Source: Bog-473 sp036502025
GTDB lineage: Bacteria > Actinomycetota > Acidimicrobiia > Acidimicrobiales > RAAP-2
DNA: 64,000 nucleotides
Direction of reading: 5' to 3'
NCBI GenBank assembly: GCA_036502025.1
Contig: DASXZJ010000003.1
Location: 3,986 to 67,985 of the forward strand
Shown here: in pieces, positions 1 through 8,754 of the stretch
How the letters are laid out: the number at the start of each line of letters is the position of its first letter
How positions within the stretch are numbered: position 1 is the stretch's first letter
Notes under the pieces: generated by a model
Told to the model about the DNA's origin: nothing
Seen by the model: the letters and a program-made list of their open reading frames with translations, nothing else
The model's database searches: none
Translations under genes and position numbers: made by a program

Positions 1-133
1 CGCGAAGTGTCACACGACCAAGCTCTGTCTTTCCTCGACACACACCCCCACGTTCTGACGAAGATTCATCCCAACGACCTCGACGTTGAAGGCGTCGGCA
101 ACGTAAATAGCGGGGCCCGGATCGCCTGCTGCG

Positions 134-322
134 ATGGCCAACGAGTTGGGGCTGCGCAACGTGGCCTTCGAGGTCGACGACCTCCAAGCGGCGGTCGATC
201 GGCTGGCCGCGGAAGGCTACGGACTGGTCGGCGACATCGGCCAATACGAGCACCTCTGGCGTATGGCCTATGTGCGCGGTCCAGAGGGAATCATCGTGTC
301 CCTGGCCCAACGGATCGGCTGA
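134..322 (+). pseudogene. C-terminal remnant of a VOC (glyoxalase/bleomycin-resistance fold) protein
   Basis: The 62 residues from ATG 134 read like the last half of a VOC-superfamily domain: a GLRNVAFEVDDL beta strand, an AAVDRLAAEGY helix, then WRMAYVRGPEGIIVSLAQ, which is the usual metal-ligand strand at the end of the fold. VOC monomers are normally about 120-150 residues, so the N-terminal half is missing. Upstream, another frame (about 55-120) reads TKIHPNDLDVEGVG, which resembles a VOC N-terminus, while the remnant's own frame has stops near 56 and 104. I infer a frameshifted or decayed gene. A short functional half-domain protein is possible but less likely. No substrate can be assigned. 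Confidence 0.45.
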
Positions 323-371
323 AACCTCACAGTCACCGACCGATTACTACCCCGCAGCCTCGCGGCCGTCC

Positions 372-809
372 CTAGTGATTCGCAGGGGCGGCACTGATGT
401 CTGCAAGGACCGAGTCAGGGTCACGGAACACGGCAAGATCTCCTAGCGAGACGATTCCTACTGGTGTCCCTCCATCGACCACCGGCAGACGACGCAGCGC
501 GTGTTCTCGCATCACCCGTACCGCATCGCTGATGCCATCGCTGGGCGAGAGGACCGTCAGAGACTCGCTGCAGATGTTCAAGAGCGTGGTTTGTGACGGA
601 TCGCGATTCTCGGCTACCGCCCGTACCGCGATGTCACGATCTGTCACGATGCCTTTGAGCGTGTTCTGGGAGTTGACAACGATGACGTCACCGATCTCGG
701 CGTCACGCATTGCTCGCGCCGCTTCGAGGACCGTCATGGTTTCCGGCATGCAGATCGGGCTCCGTGTCATAACGTCCCGAACGCTTGTTGCTTGAAAATC
801 AGTATCCAC
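372..809 (-). CDS. CBS-domain pair protein
   Basis: This 145-residue protein is built almost entirely of two CBS motifs: residues ~8-65 (VRDVMTRSPICMP... GIVTDRDIAVRA) and ~75-135 (LTVLSPSDGISDAVRVM... GIVSLGDLAVF). CBS pairs form a Bateman module that binds adenine nucleotides or similar ligands and usually regulates a partner; there is no catalytic domain here. The frame stays open upstream to 1019, but that extension is arginine-rich, low-complexity sequence. GTG 809 has a near-perfect Shine-Dalgarno site (AAAGGAGG, 816-823) six bases upstream, so I place the start there. It is a monocistronic gene, and its target cannot be deduced from the neighbours. Confidence 0.85.
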   Translation of the reverse strand: MDTDFQATSVRDVMTRSPICMPETMTVLEAARAMRDAEIGDVIVVNSQNTLKGIVTDRDIAVRAVAENRDPSQTTLLNICSESLTVLSPSDGISDAVRVMREHALRRLPVVDGGTPVGIVSLGDLAVFRDPDSVLADISAAPANH

Positions 810-815
810 GTTAAA

Positions 816-823
816 CCTCCTTT
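816..823 (-). promoter_or_regulatory. Strong Shine-Dalgarno site for the CBS protein
   Basis: On the minus strand these bases read AAAGGAGG, almost a full complement of the 16S rRNA 3' end. They stand six bases before GTG 809. This site decides the start and rules out the 70-codon upstream extension. Confidence 0.7.
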
Positions 824-1303
824 GCGAAGAACCAAACTTGGAACTACCCATGGAACGGGAGCGCAAACGCGACGCTGAAGATGCGCGAGTGTCCCCGGTG
901 TGTAGGAAGCGAGCGGACCGGGTAATGATCGGGTCAGTTGGGAAGCCGAACTCAACTAAGCAGCGGGAGCCGGGCTGACGCCGCTCGGCTTCGCTGCGCG
1001 CCAGCAGCCCATTCGTCAATCGAGCGCAGCGCGAGGATGGGCATGAGGGAACCTCCCGATGCGGTCTAACGCCGCGTGTGGTACGGCTAGGAGGTGACCC
1101 CGGGCGGGCCCAGGCGGGCTGACTTCGGTTACCTATGCTGTCACCAAAATTTACGAGACCTCCTGGTCATCCCGTGTACGGTTCGACTCGACCTGCCTTT
1201 CCCTGGTGTGCACAGCGTTCGGCCCGTCCCGGCTTACAACCAGCAGGTTGACGGCCAGACGGGCCAGGATGCTGGCTACGGTCACCGAGTCCACGACGAA
1301 CGA

Positions 1304-1318
1304 CCGCCTTTTTGGCGG
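1304..1318 (-). terminator. Possible hairpin terminator downstream of the acyl-CoA dehydrogenase
   Basis: A perfect five-base-pair GC stem (CCGCC/GGCGG) with a five-base loop stands about 58 bases after the dehydrogenase stop at 1376. There is no U tract beyond it, so this is only a weak candidate. Confidence 0.25.
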
Positions 1319-1375
1319 CTGCAGAAAAGCCTGCTGCCTGAGGGATTTTCTCAAGTAGTCGAGTCTCGGTCAGCC

Positions 1376-3229
1376 TCAGTCGGGTGTTAGGAGCGATGGG
1401 TCGACAATTCCGGCCTCCGCCCATTCATAGCGGCCATCGAGCACGCGCTGGGCCGTCCGGCTATTGGCGGAGTCGTCGTTGTGCCAAAGGTCATGGAAGT
1501 GCTGCCGGACTCTTCGCTCCGCTCCCAAGCAAAAACACTGCGCGAGCTCAAGCGCGTTGGTGCCCTCTGCCCCGTCGGCGAGCAGCATCTTGGCGCGGAC
1601 GCAAGCTGCGCTCATGGCATAGAGCTCGGCTCCGATGTCAACCACGTGACCCAAGAACCCCTGCTTGCTCTCCAGGTCGCTCCGCCAGATCGACATGGCG
1701 TAGAACGTCGTTCTCGCGAGCTTACGGCTGGCGCGCTCGACGAAGCGCAGGTGCTCAGCCAGGTCGCCGAACTCCTGGTAGCTCTTCGGGCGCTGGCCAG
1801 GCCCCGTGGCCAAGGACGGCAGCCACCTGGAATAGAAGCGTGCCGCGCGTAACGCGCTGTTGGCCTTGGCTCGGGAGCTCACCTTTGGGTCGACCAGATC
1901 ACCGGCCACGGTGAGGTGTTGGTCCACCGCCTCGCGGGCGATCATCAGCTTCATGATCTCCGACGAGCCCTCGAAGATGCGGGTTATGCGCAGGTCCCGC
2001 AGTATCTGCTCGGCCGGGATCGCCGGTTCGCCCCGCGCTCTGAGCGAGGCGGCCGTCTCGTACCCCCGCCCGCCACGGATCTGGACCATGTCATCGGCCA
2101 CACGCCATGCCATCTCCGAGCAATACAACTTGGCCAGGGCAGCTTCGATGCGGATGTCGTTGCGCTCCTCGTCGGCGAGCGAGCTGGAGAGTTCGACCAC
2201 GGACTCCATCGCGAACGTCAACCCAGCCATGAAGGCCAGCTTGTGGGCTATGGCCTCGTGTTGACCAATCGGCACGCCCCATTGCACCCGTTCATTGGCC
2301 CAGCGGCGCGAGATGGCCAGCGACAACTTCGATGATGACATGCAGATGGCGGGTAACGAGAGACGCCCGGTGTTCAAAGTGGAAAGGGCCACCTTGAGGC
2401 CCCGCCCCACTCCACCAATGACGTTCTCCGCCGGCACGCACACGTCTTCGAATCTGGTTACTCCGTTCTCGATGCCACGCAGGCCCATGAACTCGTTTCG
2501 GTGCAGCACCGTGATCCCTGGGCTGTTCGCCTCGACGACGAATGCGGTGATCCCGCCGCGGTGTTCATCGGTCGGTGGAACCACAGCCATAACGACGAGT
2601 AGGTCGGCAATGACGCCGTTGGTGGTCCACAGCTTTGTCCCATTCAAGAGGTAGGCCGATCCGTCGGCCGTGGGCACGGCGGTCGACCCCATCCGGGCGG
2701 GGTCGCTGCCGACATCGGGTTCGGTGAGCAGGAAGGCACTGATGTCGCTCTTGGCGACACGAGGCAGGAACCGTCGCTTCTGCTCATCCGTGCCAAACAG
2801 ATGCAGTGGCTCAGGTACGCCTATCGACTGGTGGGCACTCAGCAGTGAGCTCAGCGCTGAATGCGCCGACCCAGCCAGGGCAAGCGCTCGGTTGTAGTAG
2901 AGGTGGGACAGTCCAAGCCCGCCATAGGACTCATCGATCTTCAGGCCCAAGGCACCTAAGGCGACCAGGCCCTTGATCACCTGCTCAGGGATTTTGGCCT
3001 CTCGCTCGATCTCCAGGGGGTCGACCTCGGAGCGGAGGAAATCGCCGAGCTCCGCCAAGAAGGCTTCGCCTTTGGTCCGGTCGTCCGGTGCCGGGCGCGG
3101 ATGTGGGTGAATGAGGTCCAGCTGGAAATCCCCTAAAAAGAGACCCTTGGCGAAGCTCGGCCGAGTCCACTCCTCCTCGCGGGCGGATTCTGCGACTTGG
3201 CGGGACTGTTCCCCGGTAACCGAACTCAT
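1376..3229 (-). CDS. Acyl-CoA dehydrogenase (long, VLCAD/ACAD9-like FadE type)
   Basis: FAD-dependent alpha,beta-dehydrogenation of acyl-CoA, the first step of beta-oxidation. The core covers residues ~50-440: an N-terminal helical domain (LKIDESYGGLGLS), the middle beta domain (FLLTEPDVGSDPARM, LNGTKLWTTNG), and the C-terminal helical domain ending in RITRIFEGSSEIMK, where E420 aligns with the catalytic Glu of this family. At 617 residues it has an extra ~180-residue C-terminal helical part, as in VLCAD/ACAD9-type enzymes and unlike the ~380-residue short-chain type. The start ATG 3229 has a modest upstream AAAGG. It stands alone, divergent from an SGNH gene. Long-chain substrates are inferred from the subfamily architecture. 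Confidence 0.92.
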   Translation of the reverse strand: MSSVTGEQSRQVAESAREEEWTRPSFAKGLFLGDFQLDLIHPHPRPAPDDRTKGEAFLAELGDFLRSEVDPLEIEREAKIPEQVIKGLVALGALGLKIDESYGGLGLSHLYYNRALALAGSAHSALSSLLSAHQSIGVPEPLHLFGTDEQKRRFLPRVAKSDISAFLLTEPDVGSDPARMGSTAVPTADGSAYLLNGTKLWTTNGVIADLLVVMAVVPPTDEHRGGITAFVVEANSPGITVLHRNEFMGLRGIENGVTRFEDVCVPAENVIGGVGRGLKVALSTLNTGRLSLPAICMSSSKLSLAISRRWANERVQWGVPIGQHEAIAHKLAFMAGLTFAMESVVELSSSLADEERNDIRIEAALAKLYCSEMAWRVADDMVQIRGGRGYETAASLRARGEPAIPAEQILRDLRITRIFEGSSEIMKLMIAREAVDQHLTVAGDLVDPKVSSRAKANSALRAARFYSRWLPSLATGPGQRPKSYQEFGDLAEHLRFVERASRKLARTTFYAMSIWRSDLESKQGFLGHVVDIGAELYAMSAACVRAKMLLADGAEGTNALELAQCFCLGAERRVRQHFHDLWHNDDSANSRTAQRVLDGRYEWAEAGIVDPSLLTPD

Positions 3230-3390
3230 CGTCGGGAGCCTTTCCCGTGCGATTGGGCGCTGCTGGGCATTGAATCAGCGATCTCCTGTCGTCCTGCTTT
3301 CGAACGTACCCATTGGTCGGGACCTGAAACGGCGCCCTTTTTCTTGGTGCTTTGCCGTATTTCGTCACGGGGATTGGGTAGGTACTAGAC

Positions 3391-4044
3391 GTGGACCTGC
3401 TGAGCGAGCGGCCGGGATTGCAGAGCCGTGCAACACGGAGGGAAATCGGCGCACCGCGTTTCCGCAGACCGCGCCGATTGCTGATCATCGGATGTGTGGT
3501 CGCCGGTATCGTCGGTCTGGGCGGGTGGCTGTGGGACGACCTGACGGGCCAGCCGGCGGTCTACGTCGTGGGCGACTCGATCACCTCATTGAGCCAAGCC
3601 GCCATCTCAGCGGCCCTCATCCAAGCGGGCTATCGGCCGACGGTCAGCGCGACCCCAGGAGCAAAGATCGGGCAGGCCGTAACGAATGTCGCCACACTGG
3701 CCGAACACCCGCCGTGGGCATGGGTCATCCAACTTGGAACCGACGATGCAGGCGCGAGGAATGGATCGTGGCCCCAGCCTTTCCTGGCCGAATGGGCGGA
3801 GATCTCACCTGCAGCGTGCGTCATCTACGTCACGGTGTCCCCCCGCGCCGGACCGATCGCCACGCAGATCGACTCGAGCATGGAGAGGCTCGCCGAGGCC
3901 CACGCCAACGTGCACGTTCTCGATTGGGGTCAGGTCGAGTATGAAAACCCGACTTGGGTATCACCTGATGGCATCCACCCGACATCTGCCGGGCAGAGCG
4001 AGCTGGCCGGGCTCGAAGTTCGGGATCTCCTCCGCGTGTGTTGA
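3391..4044 (+). CDS. Membrane-anchored SGNH/GDSL-like hydrolase
   Basis: This 217-residue protein begins with a short basic cytoplasmic tail and one membrane segment (~30-48), followed by an external SGNH-fold domain. Block I is visible as VVGDSITS, with S63 the likely nucleophile, and block V as SPDGIHPTSAG, with the Asp/His pair. Block III, normally GxND, reads LGTDDA, so the oxyanion-hole Asn is replaced by Asp. Family members are esterases, lipases or acetyl-transfer partners of surface glycans; the substrate is unknown here. The start is GTG 3391, about 160 bases from the divergent acyl-CoA dehydrogenase. The block III change makes reduced or altered catalysis possible. Confidence 0.75.
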   Translation: MDLLSERPGLQSRATRREIGAPRFRRPRRLLIIGCVVAGIVGLGGWLWDDLTGQPAVYVVGDSITSLSQAAISAALIQAGYRPTVSATPGAKIGQAVTNVATLAEHPPWAWVIQLGTDDAGARNGSWPQPFLAEWAEISPAACVIYVTVSPRAGPIATQIDSSMERLAEAHANVHVLDWGQVEYENPTWVSPDGIHPTSAGQSELAGLEVRDLLRVC

Positions 4045-4161
4045 CGCAGTTCGGTGACCGGCTGCGCGCGACCGTTGGGCGAAGGGGCGGTGAGAGACCC
4101 AGGTGGTGTGGCGCCCTTCGACGTTCGGCCCGAGGTTCGGGCGCACCACGAGGGCGGTCGG

Positions 4162-5553
4162 TCAGCCCGGCAGGGCGTGCACGGCCAGGAGGGCGGCGTC
4201 GTCCCGGAGGGCTTCGGGGCCGAGATGTCGGCGCAGGAGGTCGCGGCAGAGGTCTTCGGCCGGCTCAGGGCGGACGTTGCGGCGTAGTCGATCCAGGCTG
4301 ACGTCCATCGGTTCGTCCGGTCGTTCAATCAGGCCATCGGTGTAGAACACGGCCGTAGCACCCTTGGGGAAGGGCACCTTCTGGACGGAGCGGCCCGAGT
4401 CAATCCCGAGCCCGAGCGGCGGTCCTATCGGCGGTGCCAAGAGCTCAGCCGGCTTGCCGGGCGCGGCCAGAACCGGCGGTGGATGGCCGGCGACGGCCAG
4501 ACGCATGTGGTCATAGGGAGGAGACATGACGGCACAGATGGCCGTGACCAGGGTCCCAGGGTCGAATCGTTGCATGGTTCGGTCGGCTCGCTCGAGGACA
4601 GCGGCCGGATCGTCATCGAACGACGCGTAGGCCCTGATGACGCTCTGGGCTCGACCCATGATGACGGCGGCACCCAGGCCGTGGCCCTCCACGTCACCGA
4701 TGACGATCCATAGCTGGCCGGCTTCGCCGAGGAAAAGGTCGTACCAGTCGCCCCCGGCGCCGCCGCGCTCGGCCGGAAGGTAGCGGGTGGCGAACTCGAA
4801 CCCTGGGCACCTTGGGGCTGGCCCGGGCCGGAGACCGTCGATGAGAGCCGCGGCGGCGTCTTGAGCCTGGCGCCGTTGCTCGGTTTGGATGGCCGCGGCG
4901 ACGCGCTCGGCCGCCACCGAGAGGATCTCGGAGTCGTGAGAGGAGAACGGGCTGGGACCGCAGCGGCCGACGTGGAGGACGCCGAGCAACTCTCCGGCGG
5001 CGAGCAAGGGCACGCCCAACATCACCTGGATCCCGCGCTCCCACAAGATGGGGTTGGTCACCGTGGTCGAGTCGACCCGGTCGACCATGACCGGCCGCCT
5101 TTCGGCCGCGATCCGCCCGGCGAAGCCGACCCCTACGGGGATGCGCACGCCTTGACGGACTTCCTCCTCGACCCCGCGGGATGCTCGGGCAGCCAGCACA
5201 CCGGCGGCGGCGTCGAGGAGCAGGACGGTGGCAGTGTCGGCGTCGACGATCCTTACGACGCGGTCCAACAGCGTGCCGAGCAGCTCGTCGGCGCTCAACC
5301 GGCTGAGCGCCGCGTCAGATACAGCCTGGAGGTCTCGCAGCTGCTCGTCGCGTGACTGAACTGCGTCCGAAGTGCCCTTTCCCTGCCAGCCGTTCGGCCC
5401 GGCTCGGAGCGAGTGCGCCGACCGGTGGCCGCCGGCCAGGTCGGGGCCGGTGGCCGGGTTTGTCGGGGCTGGTGTCGGCCGCCCGGTGATGCTCGGATCG
5501 GGCCCATCTCCTGAGTGCGCCGGGGCCGCCGAGCTCGATTCGGATCTCGTCAT
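4162..5553 (-). CDS. GAF-domain PP2C (SpoIIE/RsbU-type) serine phosphatase
   Basis: A soluble 463-residue signalling protein. Residues 1-65 are a low-complexity Pro/Gly/Ser tail. Residues ~80-225 form a GAF sensor domain (LLGTLLDRVVRIVDADTATVLLLD... GVPLLAAGELLGVLHVG). Residues ~250-463 form a PP2C/SpoIIE phosphatase with metal-binding aspartates in GGDWYD (D269) and IGDVEGHG (D287), plus FYTDGLIE and a closing DDAALLAV. Such enzymes usually dephosphorylate anti-sigma-factor antagonists in the general stress response, with the GAF domain sensing a small molecule or redox cue. No anti-sigma or antagonist gene is adjacent, so the partner is unknown. All metal ligands appear intact. Confidence 0.9.
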   Translation of the reverse strand: MTRSESSSAAPAHSGDGPDPSITGRPTPAPTNPATGPDLAGGHRSAHSLRAGPNGWQGKGTSDAVQSRDEQLRDLQAVSDAALSRLSADELLGTLLDRVVRIVDADTATVLLLDAAAGVLAARASRGVEEEVRQGVRIPVGVGFAGRIAAERRPVMVDRVDSTTVTNPILWERGIQVMLGVPLLAAGELLGVLHVGRCGPSPFSSHDSEILSVAAERVAAAIQTEQRRQAQDAAAALIDGLRPGPAPRCPGFEFATRYLPAERGGAGGDWYDLFLGEAGQLWIVIGDVEGHGLGAAVIMGRAQSVIRAYASFDDDPAAVLERADRTMQRFDPGTLVTAICAVMSPPYDHMRLAVAGHPPPVLAAPGKPAELLAPPIGPPLGLGIDSGRSVQKVPFPKGATAVFYTDGLIERPDEPMDVSLDRLRRNVRPEPAEDLCRDLLRRHLGPEALRDDAALLAVHALPG

Positions 5554-6056
5554 GGCGCGTCCACGCGGCGTCGTGGGAGAGCCCCTTCGGCTGCGCCTGC
5601 TGGGTACGCCTCGATCACTTCGTCAATCGGTCCTGGGCTGGGTGACCCAGGCGCGGTCGAGCCCGGGCCGGGGTCAATGGGCAATGAGCAGAGATCCGCC
5701 ATGACGGTGTCCTACCCCCGATGCGAAATGTTCATACCTGCCACAGGGCACCGCAGGCCGGGCAGCCACCTGGGCAGCGCTGCGTTCGACAGGGCCACCG
5801 GGAAGGGTGAGACCTGGTCGGAGGAAGATCGCCGCCGTCCGCAAGAGATGAGGACCGAGCAAGGACAACCAGGGCCTTCGCCGGGGATGGCCATAAGGGA
5901 CTGGACCCTGTCGCATGGCCAGACCCTCACCAATCAGAGCGGCTGAATCTACGAATCCCGCCCGAGCCCGCCTTGCGCTCAATGTCCGGAAACGGCAAGT
6001 TGGCGCTGCGGCTACATCGAAGGAAACCCTTGAAGTACTCCGACAGCGGCACCTGG
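5554..6056. other. Intergenic stretch with only weak open frames
   Basis: It lies between the start of the PP2C phosphatase gene and the stop of the HAD gene. Open frames on both strands (5674-6060 minus, 5515-5946 plus) are Arg/Pro/Ser-rich and carry no domain. I see no repeat or RNA gene. It should contain the phosphatase promoter. Confidence 0.5.
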
Positions 6057-6683
6057 TCATTCGACAAGGGCGAGTCCCAGGAGCGCCTCGAGCTCGGCAA
6101 TCGCTTCATCCGGATCGACCACCTTGATCGTGTGCATTCCAAGCGCTCGTGCCGGCTTGAGATTGATGCCGAGGTCGTCCAGGAACACTGACTCCTCCGG
6201 GCGCACGCCCACCGCCTCGCACGCAAGTTCGTAGAAGCGTGGATCGGGCTTGCGCACACCGAGGACGCGGGACTCCAACACGGCGTCGAACAGGGAGTAA
6301 ACGGCGGCCACCGCGCCGGAGAGAACAGCTTCGGCAGACACGAAGTTGTTGGTGAGGCAGGCGGTCCTATAGTCCCTTCGGCAGGCGCGGATCGCCTCGA
6401 CCATTCGTGGCCGAATCTCGCCGGCCAGCTGTTCGAGCACCCGCCGCCCGTCTACGTCGTGGCCGAAGGTGCGGGCCTCGGCCGACCAGAGCGCACCGAA
6501 GGTCTCTACGTCGACCTCAGCTCGCTCGAGCCTGGCCCAGGCGTTGTCGTCGGGATTCGTGCCGTTCACGGTGCGAATGAATCCCGAAGGAAGCCTGTGC
6601 GCCGCCTCGAAGTGGGCGAAAGCCTCGAAGGGGCTCGAAGATATAACTCCGCCGAAGTCGAACATCACGGCTCGAATCGCCAC
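6057..6683 (-). CDS. HAD-IA family hydrolase
   Basis: A 208-residue phosphatase-like enzyme with all four HAD motifs: motif I VMFDFGGV (D9 as nucleophile), motif II CLTNN, motif III Lys in GVRKPDPRFY, and motif IV VFLDDLGIN. The cap lies between motifs I and II. The RKPDPRFYELACEAVGV and FLDDLGINLKPARALGM segments match the HAD-IA branch that is often found beside or fused to acyl-CoA dehydrogenases (ACAD10/11 group), which suits the divergent acyl-CoA ligase next door. The start is GTG 6683, preceded by GGAAGGAGGTG (6686-6696); the longer frame to 6884 is not supported. The substrate is unknown. Confidence 0.9.
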   Translation of the reverse strand: MAIRAVMFDFGGVISSSPFEAFAHFEAAHRLPSGFIRTVNGTNPDDNAWARLERAEVDVETFGALWSAEARTFGHDVDGRRVLEQLAGEIRPRMVEAIRACRRDYRTACLTNNFVSAEAVLSGAVAAVYSLFDAVLESRVLGVRKPDPRFYELACEAVGVRPEESVFLDDLGINLKPARALGMHTIKVVDPDEAIAELEALLGLALVE

Positions 6684-6685
6684 CC

Positions 6686-6696
6686 CACCTCCTTCC
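6686..6696 (-). promoter_or_regulatory. Shine-Dalgarno site that fixes the HAD start
   Basis: The minus strand reads GGAAGGAGGTG directly before GTG 6683. It rules out the 67-codon N-terminal extension of the open frame. Confidence 0.65.
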
Positions 6697-6890
6697 GTCG
6701 GCGGCACCTTACCGAAGATGCAGCGCGCTGTGAGTCTTTGCCGCGGCGTCGAGCGCCTCTCAATGACCGTCAAGCATCCCAAGCCCGATTTTGCTCCCGG
6801 TTGGGTGTCCAAACCCCGCAGGTCGTGATGCTCGCAAATGCTAGAAATCGCCTTCAAGGATCTGCCGTCCCTCGATCGGAGCATTCGTCT

Positions 6891-8342
6891 ATGGCCATCG
6901 TCTCGTTCTCCCGCCGGTTGGCCGACATGGCCGCGGCCGATCCCTCACGTACCGCCGTCACGTGTGGCAAACACAGCGTGACACGGGCCGAGCTCGAGGT
7001 AGCCGCCGATGCCCTTGCCCGGCAACTGCTCGACGACGGCGTGGGGGTTGGGGACATGGTCACGATCGCTCTGCCCAATTCGGTCGACTGGATCGTCGCC
7101 GTCGTGGCCTCTTGGAAGATCGGCGCCATTCCCCAACCGGTGTCGTCCCGGCTCCCCGCGCGCGAGCTCAGCGCCATCATCGAGCTGGCCGATCCTCCGG
7201 TGGTGCTCGGCGTCGACACCGAGGCCTTCCGCGAGCGCATTTGCCGACCGGCTGGCTACGTCGCCCCGGCGGTGAATCCGAATTCCGAGCCGCTGCCCGA
7301 CGTGATCTCTCCAGCGTGGAAGGCACCGACCTCAGGTGGATCCACCGGCCGGCCCAAACTGATCGTGACCGGCCAACCCGGGAGCATTGATGACGAGACC
7401 CTCCCTTTGCTGCTCATTCAACCCAATGGCTGCATGATGATGCCGGGACCGCTGTACCACAACGGTCCAATCGTGTGGGCGTGCACGGCATTGCTCGCCG
7501 GCAACCACGTCGTGCTTCTCCCACGCTTCGATGCCGAGGCCACGTTGGCCGGCATCGAAGAACACCAAGCCGATATCGCCTACCTGGTGCCGACGATGAT
7601 GAAGCGCATCTGGAGGCTGCCCCTCGACGTGCGCGAGCGATATGACCTCTCATCCCTTCGCCTGATCTGGCATCTGGCCGAGCCCTGCCCGCCTTGGCTC
7701 AAGGAGGCGTGGATTGAATGGCTAGGACCCCAGCGCATCATGGAGCTCTACGCCGGCACGGAGGCGCAGACGGCCACGGTGATTACTGGTGCCGAATGGC
7801 TCGAGCACCGCGGCTCGGTCGGCCGCCCGCTCAGCGGATCGGTCAGCATCACCGACGAGAAGGGCAATGAAGTCTCGGCCGGCGTCGAAGGGGAGGTCTG
7901 GCTGAAGTCGGGCCTCGACAGTCCCACCTACCGCTACATCGGGGCCGAGGCCCGTATTCGGGAAGGTGGCTGGGAGTCCCTCGGGGACAATGGCTGGCTT
8001 GACGAGGACGGCTTTCTCTACCTCGGCGATCGCACGACCGACATGATCCTGACAGGAGGCTCGAACGTGTACCCGGCCGAAGTCGAGGCGGCCATCGCTG
8101 AGCATCCCGCCGTGCGGTCCTGTGCGGTGATCGGGCTGCCCGACGACGATCTTGGCAACATCGTGCACGCCATCATCGAGGCTGATCGCGACCAGCTTCA
8201 GGTCGACGAACTTCTCACGTTCCTCGGCGAGCGCCTCGTCCGTTACAAGGTGCCCCGGACGGTCGAAATCGTCGATGCACCGTTGCGCGACGATGCCGGA
8301 AAGGTCCGTCGTAGCACCCTGCGCACCGAGCGTCTCCGATAG
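6891..8342 (+). CDS. AMP-dependent acyl-CoA synthetase / acid-CoA ligase
   Basis: A 483-residue ANL-superfamily ligase that activates a carboxylic acid as an acyl-AMP and then transfers it to CoA. The phosphate-binding motif is APTSGGSTGRPK (~146-156), the adenine-binding segment is MELYAGTEAQ, the hinge region is YLGDRTTDMILTGGSNVYP, and the C-terminal catalytic Lys is in DDAGKVRR. The PTSGGSTGRPKLI variant resembles the bile-acid/steroid-acid CoA ligase (BaiB-like) branch rather than classical fatty-acyl ligases; that assignment is from memory of motif style and is tentative. ATG 6891 follows GGAG by ten bases. It is divergent from the HAD phosphatase with about 200 bases between starts. 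Confidence 0.9.
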   Translation: MAIVSFSRRLADMAAADPSRTAVTCGKHSVTRAELEVAADALARQLLDDGVGVGDMVTIALPNSVDWIVAVVASWKIGAIPQPVSSRLPARELSAIIELADPPVVLGVDTEAFRERICRPAGYVAPAVNPNSEPLPDVISPAWKAPTSGGSTGRPKLIVTGQPGSIDDETLPLLLIQPNGCMMMPGPLYHNGPIVWACTALLAGNHVVLLPRFDAEATLAGIEEHQADIAYLVPTMMKRIWRLPLDVRERYDLSSLRLIWHLAEPCPPWLKEAWIEWLGPQRIMELYAGTEAQTATVITGAEWLEHRGSVGRPLSGSVSITDEKGNEVSAGVEGEVWLKSGLDSPTYRYIGAEARIREGGWESLGDNGWLDEDGFLYLGDRTTDMILTGGSNVYPAEVEAAIAEHPAVRSCAVIGLPDDDLGNIVHAIIEADRDQLQVDELLTFLGERLVRYKVPRTVEIVDAPLRDDAGKVRRSTLRTERLR

Positions 8343-8754
8343 CCCCATCGGGTCAGCGCAACCTCAGCCAACAGACGGGCGCTGCCCCGACGCCTGCACC
8401 GGTGAGGTCTGGACGCGCCGTGGAGCCCGTTGGTGAGGGCCTCATGCGCTGGGCCCCGGTCGGACGGCGCATCGTGTCCAAGTGGGATTTCGTCGTCGAG
8501 AACGACTGATTTCTGATCTTCCTGACGGTGATCTCGGCGTCGCCGGGGGGTGGGAAATGTGCTCGTCACCACGGTGACGGGCATCGCGGCCAGCTCGCGA
8601 TGGATCGCCTTCGCCAATGACTGCTTCTCCCTCGCCTACCTCGTTATCGCGTTGGCAGGACTCGTCGGGGCCCGCAGGCTCGTCACCCTCTGTAACGTCG
8701 ACGTGGAGACAACCCAGGCGCCGACTGCCCCTATCGCCTGATTCGCCCTCCCGA
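8343..8754. other. Intergenic stretch, possible small membrane peptide
   Basis: It lies between two convergent genes. The only candidate is a 63-codon frame from GTG 8550 to 8741 (plus) with one plausible hydrophobic helix, WIAFANDCFSLAYLVIALAG. It has a G-rich leader but no family resemblance, so I do not call it a gene. No repeat or RNA gene is visible. Confidence 0.4.

Larger units (their letters stand above)
810..1375. other. Intergenic stretch without a convincing gene
   Basis: It lies between the CBS gene start and the acyl-CoA dehydrogenase stop. Short open frames exist on both strands (for example 1151-1354 minus and 1094-1390 plus) but show no recognisable domain. The minus frame has a mildly hydrophobic stretch (VASILARLAVNLLVV), too weak to call a gene. 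An AGGAGGTGA string near 1089 on the plus strand is not followed by a start at suitable distance. The stretch should hold the CBS promoter and the dehydrogenase terminator. Confidence 0.5.

Noticed and set aside
1160..1200. GGTTCGACTC near 1180 as a tRNA T-loop
   Set aside because: No acceptor stem, anticodon arm or D-arm can be built around it.
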